DNA of 8,097 nt from the NCBI GenBank assembly GCA_902489675.1, contig CABUAP010000052.1, forward strand, positions 1-8,097. The letters run 5' to 3'. The translations under genes were made by a program, and so were the position numbers. Below the pieces are notes generated by a model. The model searched no databases, was not told the DNA's origin, and worked only from the letters and a program-made list of their open reading frames with translations. Below are positions 1 through 5,152 of this stretch, in pieces; positions within the stretch are counted from its first letter, which is position 1; the number at the start of each line of letters is the position of its first letter. This stretch comes from an uncultured Azospirillum sp. GTDB lineage: Bacteria; Pseudomonadota; Alphaproteobacteria; RF32; CAG-239.

Positions 1-74
1 GGAAAAGTGTTTTTTTCTATAGCATTTTAAAAAAAAGATGGTAAAATTAACTATTATTTAAGAAATTAACGATT

Positions 75-80
75 GGGGGA
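75..80 (+). promoter_or_regulatory. Ribosome binding site of the autotransporter gene
   Basis: A purine run GGGGGA lies 6 nt before the ATG at 87. It supports that start, as does the signal peptide that begins directly at this Met. The surrounding 1-86 stretch is very AT-rich. TAAAAT (42-47) and TATTAT (52-57) could serve as -10 boxes, but neither has a recognisable -35 at normal spacing, so no promoter is called here. Confidence 0.6.
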
Positions 81-86
81 TCAATA

Positions 87-2630
87 ATGAACAAATTTTA
101 TTCTTTGTTGCAAACCGGTGTTTCAGCAGTTGCCTTATGTTGCTTTTCCGGCGCGGTATTTGCGGCGGATGTTTCCAGCGAAGGCGAATTGAAAAGCGTT
201 TTGCAAGCCGGCAGCGATGTGACGTTGACCGGCGATATTCTTTTGAACGGCAATCTGCCGGAAGCTGCGGCCGGTGATTTTACGGTTGACGGAAAGTCGC
301 ATACTTTGTCGGGAAAGTTGGTGGAAATTAACGATGGTGAAGAGCTGGTGCAAAGCGTCAGCGGTTTTGTTATCGGCGCCGGGGCAAATGCGGATTTTAC
401 CGATTTGTCGATTAAAGATATGAAGCAGGCGATTGTCAACAACGGTACGATCGGCAGTATTAACGGGATGACTTTTGAAAATAATATGGTCGAAACGACC
501 GGTTCGGCTGCCAGAGGCGGTGCGATTGAAAACAGCGGAACAATCGGCACTGTTTCCAATTCCGTTTTTCGTAACAACTCGGCAATTGCGCACGATTCTA
601 ATGCTTTTGGCGGAGCGATTGCCAATACCGGCGGCAATGAGTTGACGCTGATTAATACCAGTTTTTATGATAACTTTGCACAGACAATTTATACCCCAGC
701 CGAAGGCGGAGATGAGGAGGCTTCTTCTTTTGCAGCCGCCGGCGGTGCTGTTTATTCTAACGGCAACCTGAATATTATTGCCCGTGGTCAGGATGTTGTT
801 TTTTCCGGTAACCATGTTTTAACACCGCCGGTCGAAGAAAGCGGTGGCGATACCGGTGAAGGCGGCGATACCGGAGAGGGAGGAGATACCGGTGAAGATA
901 CTTATTCTGTCGATACAATGGTTGCTCCTATGGATGACGGCGGTGAAGAAGGTGAGGAAGGCGAAGAAGAGGTTATTCCGGAGTCGACAAGTAACGCGAT
1001 CGCCATGGAAGGCGGGGTTCTGAATTTGATTACAGACGGCGGCCGAATTATTTTTGACGATGGTATCAGCAGTGTAAATTCTGATTATGATCTCAATATC
1101 GGCGGTGATGATGAAGTTGTGTTCAACAATTCGGTAACCGGGGTCAACAACTTTTTACTTGATAATTCGTTTCTGACTTTAGGACAAAACGGCAGTTTGT
1201 CGGTGAAAAACTATACGGTTAAAGGTGATTCTATTTTGACCGTGACGGTAAACCCGGATGAACTGACTGCTTCTCATATATCTGTGGAAGGCGATGTGGT
1301 TGGTACAACAAGTGTTGTGGTACAGGCCACTTCAAAGACGGTTATCTCTTCCGATAAGTCGATTTTGTTTGTATCGGCGGAAGGTGATAATCCGGAAACC
1401 AAAGGTGACTTTGTCGTTTATCGTGTATATGGCAGTCCGTATATGTGGAAGATAGATTATGTCGCACCGTCCGGTGATGATGAAGAAGGCGGCGAAGGTG
1501 GTGTTGAAGGTGGCGGCACTTTGTCGCCATCTGTATCGGCGGCCGATGACGGTACTGATGCCGGTGGTGATGAGGGCGGCAGTGAAGGCTCCGGCGATGA
1601 AGGCGGTTCCGAAGAAGGATCGGGAACGGCGGCCGGCTGGTATCTGTCGATGACCGACGAATCGAACCCCGATTTTCGCCCGATGGCGCCGGAAATTGCA
1701 TCGTTTTTGGCTTTGCACAGTGCGGCGGTTGAACAAAACCGCGGGGTTATGAGCAGCGTTCGTAACTCGGTCGGCGCCAATAAGTTCTTGCTGAAACGCT
1801 ATAATGTTCTGTATGAGGATGGTTATCGGACAAAGGCGGTTTCGCATTTATGGGCCAATCCGGTTTATCGCTATGTACAAGTGAGCGCCCCGCAGGAATG
1901 GGATGCGACAATCGCCGGTTTTGACGCCGGGTTAGATTTGCAAAGCGATGCTTCAAACAAGCTTGGCGCGTTCGGATCTTATCGTTATGGTACTTATGAT
2001 ATTAGTGAAAAAGGGTATTTCAAAGCCAATATGGGCAGCGAAATCGAAATTTCGAGCTTCTTGCTTGGTTTGTATTATCGTTATGACTACAACAATTTCT
2101 GGACTTTTGCGACCGCATATGCCGGTACTCAGCACGCTGAAATTGAAACTGATGACCATTTGAAGACTGATGCCGATGCGATGCAGTATGGTGCGGGCAT
2201 TGAGATGGGATATGCTTTTGTAACCGGTTATAACTGGACACTGGAACCAAGTCTTGGTGTTTTCTACACCGGTATTGATTATGACGATATGAAAGACGAG
2301 TATGGCAAGAGCGCCGAATATTCCATGCTGCATCAGATTGAGGGTGAATTTGGCGTCAAATTGGAAAAGACCATCGATCATGTATATGGCTACAGCAAGG
2401 TGTATATCAAGCCAAGTGTTATTCAGACTATTAACTTTGGCAATGAAGTCAAAATCACGCATCTGGGCAAAGTAGATTCGCTTGACGATCAGACGCTCGG
2501 ACGAATTGAGCTTGGCGGCCGCTATGCGCTTGACGGTAAAATGAGTTTGTATGGTTATGTGAACTATACAACCGGCAGTGACTATGACGATATTGCCGCC
2601 GGTTTGGGCTTTAATTACCGCTGGTATTAA
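87..2630 (+). CDS. Type V autotransporter with Pmp-like beta-helix passenger
   Basis: An 847-residue protein, predicted to be secreted by Sec and to place its own passenger on the cell surface through a C-terminal outer-membrane barrel. Residues 1-26/27 form a signal peptide (Lys3, hydrophobic core, AVFA|AD cleavage site); the two Cys do not make a lipobox. Residues 28-245 look like a parallel beta-helix, with repeated GGAI/GGAV (144, 175, 219) and FxxN motifs (FENN 130, FRNN 161, FYDN 193, FSGN 239) as in Chlamydia-type polymorphic membrane proteins. Gly/Asp/Glu-rich linkers sit at 251-300 and 462-516. A segment around 530-585 (RPMAPEIASFLALH) resembles the helix that threads the barrel. Residues 589-847 match an autotransporter barrel, with alternating aromatic strands and an aromatic C-terminus (FNYRWY). 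The passenger's role is unknown; adhesion is only a guess, and no protease triad or enzymatic motif was recognised. The gene is monocistronic by context, ending at a terminator. Confidence 0.9.
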   Translation: MNKFYSLLQTGVSAVALCCFSGAVFAADVSSEGELKSVLQAGSDVTLTGDILLNGNLPEAAAGDFTVDGKSHTLSGKLVEINDGEELVQSVSGFVIGAGANADFTDLSIKDMKQAIVNNGTIGSINGMTFENNMVETTGSAARGGAIENSGTIGTVSNSVFRNNSAIAHDSNAFGGAIANTGGNELTLINTSFYDNFAQTIYTPAEGGDEEASSFAAAGGAVYSNGNLNIIARGQDVVFSGNHVLTPPVEESGGDTGEGGDTGEGGDTGEDTYSVDTMVAPMDDGGEEGEEGEEEVIPESTSNAIAMEGGVLNLITDGGRIIFDDGISSVNSDYDLNIGGDDEVVFNNSVTGVNNFLLDNSFLTLGQNGSLSVKNYTVKGDSILTVTVNPDELTASHISVEGDVVGTTSVVVQATSKTVISSDKSILFVSAEGDNPETKGDFVVYRVYGSPYMWKIDYVAPSGDDEEGGEGGVEGGGTLSPSVSAADDGTDAGGDEGGSEGSGDEGGSEEGSGTAAGWYLSMTDESNPDFRPMAPEIASFLALHSAAVEQNRGVMSSVRNSVGANKFLLKRYNVLYEDGYRTKAVSHLWANPVYRYVQVSAPQEWDATIAGFDAGLDLQSDASNKLGAFGSYRYGTYDISEKGYFKANMGSEIEISSFLLGLYYRYDYNNFWTFATAYAGTQHAEIETDDHLKTDADAMQYGAGIEMGYAFVTGYNWTLEPSLGVFYTGIDYDDMKDEYGKSAEYSMLHQIEGEFGVKLEKTIDHVYGYSKVYIKPSVIQTINFGNEVKITHLGKVDSLDDQTLGRIELGGRYALDGKMSLYGYVNYTTGSDYDDIAAGLGFNYRWY
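843..896 (+). repeat. 18-bp in-frame tandem repeat, three copies (GGDTGE)
   Basis: Three consecutive 18-bp units at 843-860, 861-878 and 879-896 each encode Gly-Gly-Asp-Thr-Gly-Glu (residues 253-270). The units differ at a few mostly synonymous positions (GGT/GGC/GGA and GAA/GAG codons), so the array is not freshly duplicated. The unit is a multiple of three, so copy-number change would lengthen or shorten an acidic linker without breaking the frame. A degenerate continuation, rich in GAA/GAG and GGC/GGT codons, follows at 939-972. Confidence 0.85.
1470..1634 (+). repeat. Low-complexity Gly/Asp/Glu/Ser-rich coding segment
   Basis: Residues about 462-516 of the autotransporter are almost wholly Gly, Glu, Asp and Ser, with irregular repeats such as GGDEGGSEGSGDEGG. 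A short ordinary interruption (TLSPSVSAADD) sits in the middle. The segment lies directly before the conserved barrel-linking region, so it is probably a flexible, highly acidic spacer between the passenger and the translocation unit. The repeats are not exact at DNA level. Confidence 0.7.
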
Positions 2631-2649
2631 CGCTTGTTGCGCGATCATG

Positions 2650-2681
2650 AAAAAAGGGGCCTTAATCGGTTCCTTTTTTTT
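2650..2681 (+). terminator. Intrinsic terminator after the autotransporter gene
   Basis: The left arm AAAAAAGGGGCC (2650-2661) pairs with GGTTCCTTTTTT (2668-2679) around the loop TTAATC. This makes a 12-bp stem with two G-U pairs, and eight T run through 2681. It starts 19 nt after the stop codon. The A-tract before the stem makes it formally bidirectional, although no convergent gene is seen. It separates autotransporter transcription from the ribosomal operon. Confidence 0.9.
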
Positions 2682-2875
2682 GCGGTTGCGGCAGATTTTG
2701 AAACGGGCGGAGATTTTATAAAAAAAGAAAACAAAAGGCGAACAAAAGGGCGGTTTTAACAAACTTTGTTTTGTCATTTTTTTATGTCAAAAGTTAATGT
2801 GTCGACTTGACTCAATCAGAGTCTGGGTAAGCGATTCACGGTTTGTAAAAATTTGAAAAAAAAGTCATTTTTTAC
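2682..2875. other. AT-rich intergenic DNA without a recognisable gene
   Basis: No ORF with a plausible ribosome binding site was found on either strand. The stretch holds A/T runs and three small dyads: AACAAA-C-TTTGTT at 2758-2770, an imperfect TTTTGTCA/TGTCAAAA pair spaced by 8 nt at 2769-2792, and GACTC-N5-GAGTC at 2809-2823. The A/T tracts at 2847-2874, just before the promoter, could act as an UP-like element. None of these can be assigned a function from sequence alone. Confidence 0.5.
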
Positions 2876-2904
2876 TTGCAATATAGATAAGCTTATGTTA
2901 CAAA
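2876..2904 (+). promoter_or_regulatory. Probable sigma70-type promoter of the S10 operon
   Basis: A -35-like TTGCAA (2876-2881) is followed by a 17-nt spacer and a -10-like TACAAA (2899-2904). The -10 is preceded by TG at 2896-2897, giving an extended -10 (TGnTACAAA). Each hexamer matches consensus at 4 of 6 positions. An AT-rich tract lies directly upstream and transcription would begin near 2911. It is the best-placed candidate between the terminator at 2681 and rpsJ, and the structured leader starts just where transcription would begin. Confidence 0.6.
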
Positions 2905-2955
2905 ACGCTCACGTTAACCGGCGCTAAGGGCAGGAATCTGTCTGCCGGTTGTCAT

Positions 2956-2997
2956 ATGAAATATCCCGCATCCCTTGAAACTCAAGGTTTTGCATAA
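2956..2997 (+). CDS. Candidate leader uORF 1 (13 codons)
   Basis: ATG at 2956 opens a 13-codon frame, MKYPASLETQGFA, ending in TAA at 2995-2997. It covers hairpin H2 of the rpsJ leader. The upstream sequence (GCCGGTTGTCAT) has no good Shine-Dalgarno motif, so translation is uncertain. Its stop codon overlaps the AAGGT that could serve the next short frame. ORFs of this length are common by chance, and it is listed for its place in a tandem arrangement. Confidence 0.15.
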   Translation: MKYPASLETQGFA

Positions 2998-3011
2998 GGT
3001 TAAATTTTTAG

Positions 3012-3068
3012 ATGGCACGTTTGGCATCAACCGAATCGTTGCCGTCTAGTTATAGGAAAAGTATTTAA
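3012..3068 (+). CDS. Candidate leader uORF 2 abutting rpsJ (18 codons)
   Basis: ATG at 3012 opens an 18-codon frame, MARLASTESLPSSYRKSI, whose TAA (3066-3068) ends one base before the rpsJ ATG at 3070. AAGGT (2996-3000) lies 11 nt upstream as a modest ribosome binding site. Nearly all of hairpin H3 lies inside the frame, so translation would melt the hairpin and deliver ribosomes to the weak rpsJ start. The peptide has five Ser in 18 residues and is unlike any leader peptide I recognise. It may be coincidental. Confidence 0.25.
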   Translation: MARLASTESLPSSYRKSI

Positions 3069-3069
3069 A

Positions 3070-3381
3070 ATGATGGATACACAAAACATTAGAATTCGCC
3101 TCAAGGCTTTTGATCACCGTCTGCTCGATTTGTCGACCAAAGAAATTGTTCACACGGCCAAAAGAACCGGGGCAAATGTAAGAGGGCCGATCCCTCTGCC
3201 GACAAGAATTGAGAAATTCACGGTTAACCGTTCTCCGCACGTAGATAAGAAATCTCGTGAACAGTTCGAGATCAGAACCCACAAAAGACTTCTCGATATC
3301 GTCGATCCGACACCGCAAACCGTAGATGCTTTGATGAAGCTTGATCTGGCCGCCGGTGTCAACGTAGAAATTAAACTGTAA
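3070..3381 (+). CDS. rpsJ: Small ribosomal subunit protein S10 (NusE)
   Basis: A 103-residue (or 102-residue) S10, the usual family length. S10 sits in the 30S head and, as NusE, also pairs with NusB in transcription antitermination. The diagnostic blocks are all present: NIRIRLKAFDHRLLD near the N-terminus, GPIPLPTR (residues 39-46), the loop SPHVDKKSREQFEIRTHKR, and the C-terminal LDLAAGVNVEIKL typical of alphaproteobacteria. Two Met codons occur in a row (3070 and 3073). Relatives often read METQNIRIR, which fits 3073, while the weak AGGA at 3054-3057 is better spaced (12 nt) from 3070. The start is therefore ambiguous by one codon. It is the first gene of the operon and follows a long leader with possible translational control. 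Confidence 0.97.
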   Translation: MMDTQNIRIRLKAFDHRLLDLSTKEIVHTAKRTGANVRGPIPLPTRIEKFTVNRSPHVDKKSREQFEIRTHKRLLDIVDPTPQTVDALMKLDLAAGVNVEIKL

Positions 3382-3440
3382 TTGTTTTAATTGAAATAAT
3401 TACCCGTAAGTAAAAAAGCAATGTTGGCTTTCATGAAATA

Positions 3441-3465
3441 AGGGAGGTCAACCAATTGAAAAGGA
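3441..3465 (+). promoter_or_regulatory. Double Shine-Dalgarno region before rplC
   Basis: Two ribosome binding motifs precede rplC. The stronger, AGGGAGGT (3441-3448), is about 28 nt from the rplC ATG, too far for direct initiation. The second, AAGGA (3461-3465), is correctly placed 10 nt before the ATG at 3476. The strong one is ideally spaced from a TTG at 3456, which would open a six-codon frame ending at 3476 with TAA overlapping the rplC ATG by one base. It could be a standby or re-initiation site; the function is unproven. Confidence 0.45.
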
Positions 3466-3475
3466 AAATAAAATA

Positions 3476-4195
3476 ATGCGTACTGGTTTAATCGCAAAAA
3501 AGCTGGGAATGTCCCGCATTTTTGAGGCTAACGGAACTCATGTGCCGGTTACGGTTCTTGCTGTTGATAACCTTCAGGTTGTTGATGTCAGAACAATGGA
3601 ACGCGACGGCTATACCGCCGTTCAGCTGGGTACGGGCGCCGTTAAGGCTAAAAATGTGTCCAAGGCCATGAAAGGACATTTTGCCAAAGCTAATGTGGAA
3701 CCGAAGAAAAAATTGGGCGAGTTCAGAGTTTCTGAAGACTGCCTGCTTAATCTCGGTGCCGAATTATCTGTAGAACATTTCGTTCCCGGTCAGTATGTTG
3801 ACGTATGTGCAACTTCTATCGGTAAAGGTTTTGCCGGTGTTATGAAGCGTCATAACTTCGCCGGTTTGGAAGCCAGCCACGGTGTGTCTATTTCTCACCG
3901 TTCTCATGGTTCTACAGGACAAAGACAGGATCCCGGTAAAGTATTCAAGGGTAAGAAAATGGCCGGCCATATGGGTAACGAACGCGTAACCGTTCAGAAT
4001 TTGAAAGTGGTTGCCGTCGATGCCGAAAAGGGTCTGATTATGGTTAAAGGCGGTGTTCCGGGTTGTGAAAATGCCTGGGTTCGGATTACCGATGCCGTCA
4101 AAAAATGCAGCAGTGTTGAGCTGCCGATGCCCGCCGGTTTGAAAAAAGTTGATGAACCTGTTGCAGTTAAAGCTGAAACAGCTGATAATGCGTAA
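3476..4195 (+). CDS. rplC: Large ribosomal subunit protein L3
   Basis: A 239-residue L3, an early-assembly 23S rRNA-binding protein whose long loop reaches toward the peptidyl-transferase centre. The N-terminal MRTGLIAKKLGMSRIF is characteristic of alphaproteobacterial L3. The central loop HGVSISHRSHGSTGQRQDPGKVFKGKKMAGHMG (about residues 135-167, quoted in pieces: SHRSHGSTGQ then KVFKGKKMAG) is highly conserved. It contains Gln149 and Gln151, in the region where E. coli L3 is methylated by PrmB. The protein is longer than the 209-residue E. coli form because of a C-terminal tail after about residue 220 (LKKVDEPVAVKAETADNA), an Ala/Val/acidic extension common in alphaproteobacteria. ATG at 3476 is supported by AAGGA 10 nt upstream. 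The 94-nt gap from rpsJ is unusually long for this operon. Confidence 0.97.
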   Translation: MRTGLIAKKLGMSRIFEANGTHVPVTVLAVDNLQVVDVRTMERDGYTAVQLGTGAVKAKNVSKAMKGHFAKANVEPKKKLGEFRVSEDCLLNLGAELSVEHFVPGQYVDVCATSIGKGFAGVMKRHNFAGLEASHGVSISHRSHGSTGQRQDPGKVFKGKKMAGHMGNERVTVQNLKVVAVDAEKGLIMVKGGVPGCENAWVRITDAVKKCSSVELPMPAGLKKVDEPVAVKAETADNA

Positions 4196-4214
4196 AAGAT
4201 AAAGGATAGAAGTT

Positions 4215-4835
4215 ATGAAACAGGACATCTTAAGTTTAGAAAATAAAAATGTCGGCACTATCGAACTGAACGAATCGATTTTCGGTTTGGAAGTTCGTGC
4301 AGATATTTTGCAACGGGTTGTAAGATGGCAGTTGGCCAGAATGCAAGCCGGCACCCACAAGACCAAGGGTCGTTCCGAAGTGGCTCTGACACCGTCCAAG
4401 CCTTTTAAGCAGAAAGGCAGCGGCAATGCCCGTCAGGGTTCTCGCAAAGGTACCCAGTTCAGAAAGGGTGGAATTGTGTTTGGTCCGGTTGTTCGTGATC
4501 ACTCGCATGATTTGACCAAGAAGTTCAGAAAACTTGGTCTGAAAACTGCTCTCTCGGCTAAGGCTAAAGAGGGCAACCTCGTTATCGTTGATGAGGCCAA
4601 GTTGGCCAGTCCGAAAACCAAAGACTTGAAAGCCAAGTTGGATGTTTGCGGCCTGAACAATTGCCTGTTCATCGACGGACAAGAGGTTGATATTAATTTT
4701 GCATTGGCTTCCCGCAACATCCTCGGCGTAGATGTACTGCCGACGATCGGTGCCAATGTATATGACATCTTAAGAAAAGACAAATTGGTGTTGACTAAGG
4801 ATGCCGTCAGTTGCTTGGAGGAAAGATTGAAATGA
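4215..4835 (+). CDS. rplD: Large ribosomal subunit protein L4
   Basis: A 206-residue L4, of normal length. L4 binds 23S rRNA domain I and sends an extended loop into the peptide exit tunnel. In E. coli it also acts as autogenous repressor of the S10 operon. The tunnel loop is clear at about residues 60-92 (PFKQKGSGNARQGSRKGTQF then GGIVFGP); Lys67 aligns with E. coli Lys63, a known macrolide-resistance position, and is conserved. The N-terminal block RVVRWQLARMQAGTHKTKGR and the C-terminal LASRNILGVDVLP are also typical. AAAGGA (4200-4205) is the ribosome binding site, 19 nt separate it from rplC, and its TGA overlaps the rplW start as ATGA. Whether L4 regulates this operon cannot be read from the protein, but the upstream leader makes it worth testing. 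Confidence 0.97.
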   Translation: MKQDILSLENKNVGTIELNESIFGLEVRADILQRVVRWQLARMQAGTHKTKGRSEVALTPSKPFKQKGSGNARQGSRKGTQFRKGGIVFGPVVRDHSHDLTKKFRKLGLKTALSAKAKEGNLVIVDEAKLASPKTKDLKAKLDVCGLNNCLFIDGQEVDINFALASRNILGVDVLPTIGANVYDILRKDKLVLTKDAVSCLEERLK

Positions 4836-5149
4836 GTAAAAACGAGAAAACCAACAATGTAACTGCGCAGATGTATGATACGCTGGTTCGTCCGGTAATC
4901 ACCGAAAAGTCAATGCTCTCGAGCGAAGCCGGTAAAATTGTTTTCCGCGTTCCGCTGGAAGCTTCCAAAGACGAAATTAAGGCTGCAGTTGAAGCTATCT
5001 TCAACGTCAAAGTAACCAAGGTGAATACTATTCGTCAGGCTGGCAAGACCAAAAGATTCAGAAACAATCTGGGGCGTCGTTCCGATTTCAAGAAGGCTTT
5101 GGTTACTCTTGCCGATGGTCAAAATATTGATGTTACAACAGGAATTTAA
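4832..5149 (+). CDS. rplW: Large ribosomal subunit protein L23
   Basis: A 105-residue L23, a component of the exit-tunnel rim where trigger factor and the signal recognition particle dock. The motif RPVITEKS (residues 20-27) carries Glu25, matching E. coli Glu18, the trigger-factor contact. The later GKTKRFRNNLGRRSDFKKA (residues 71-89) is the conserved basic rRNA-binding segment. The frame is open further upstream to a TTG at 4811, but ATG 4832 is chosen: GGAGGA at 4817-4822 lies 9 nt before it and the ATGA overlap with rplD is a classic translational-coupling junction. Compared with E. coli (about 100 aa) it has a short extra N-terminal segment (MSKNEKTNNVTAQ). Confidence 0.96.
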   Translation: MSKNEKTNNVTAQMYDTLVRPVITEKSMLSSEAGKIVFRVPLEASKDEIKAAVEAIFNVKVTKVNTIRQAGKTKRFRNNLGRRSDFKKALVTLADGQNIDVTTGI

Positions 5150-5152
5150 AAA

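Larger units (their letters stand above)
2911..3069 (+). promoter_or_regulatory. Structured 5' leader of the S10 operon
   Basis: About 160 nt between the inferred transcription start and rpsJ contain three hairpins in series. H1: AACCGGC (2916-2922) with GCCGGTT (2944-2950). H2: CCTTGA (2973-2978) with TCAAGG (2982-2987), followed by TTTT. H3: 3009-3048, 16 pairs with two single-base bulges and the 6-nt loop CATCAA. A competing pairing, GGCAG (2929-2933) with CTGCC (2942-2946), would break H1. H3 has no following T-tract, so it is not a terminator; H2 is too short and its T-run too brief to be a confident one. In gammaproteobacteria, L4 represses this operon through a leader RNA. A comparable role here is an inference from position, and no homology to that leader is claimed. 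Confidence 0.55.

Noticed and set aside
14..27. Possible lipoprotein signal in the autotransporter because of paired Cys in the leader (protein residues 17-19 region)
   Set aside because: The residues before the Cys (V-A-L-C) do not fit a lipobox, and a clean AVFA|AD type I signal peptidase site follows.
42..57. TAAAAT and TATTAT as -10 boxes for the autotransporter gene
   Set aside because: There is no acceptable -35 at 16-18 nt upstream of either, and such hexamers are expected by chance in this AT-rich stretch. The true promoter may lie left of the window.
1332..1847. Long antisense ORFs opposite the autotransporter, including a 171-codon frame
   Set aside because: They lie opposite a clearly coding, repeat-rich, GC-structured gene, have no recognisable protein features, and are explained by codon bias of the sense strand.
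1953..2777. 274-codon antisense frame spanning the autotransporter 3' end and terminator
   Set aside because: It reads through a strong terminator hairpin and the mirrored barrel sequence, shows no domain or plausible start signal, and is a shadow frame.
2784..2810. Short ATG frame (8 codons) in the intergenic region
   Set aside because: It is preceded only by a T-run with no Shine-Dalgarno and lies upstream of the inferred transcription start.
2807..2836. TTGACT (2807-2812) as the -35 of a second S10 promoter
   Set aside because: A good -35 match, but at 15-18 nt downstream only TAAGCG or GCGATT is found, which are poor -10 boxes. The candidate at 2876-2904 is better.
2973..2991. H2 hairpin followed by TTTT as an intrinsic terminator or attenuator
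   Set aside because: The stem is only 6 bp with a 3-nt loop and four T. It is too weak to call a terminator, so it is reported only as part of the leader structure.
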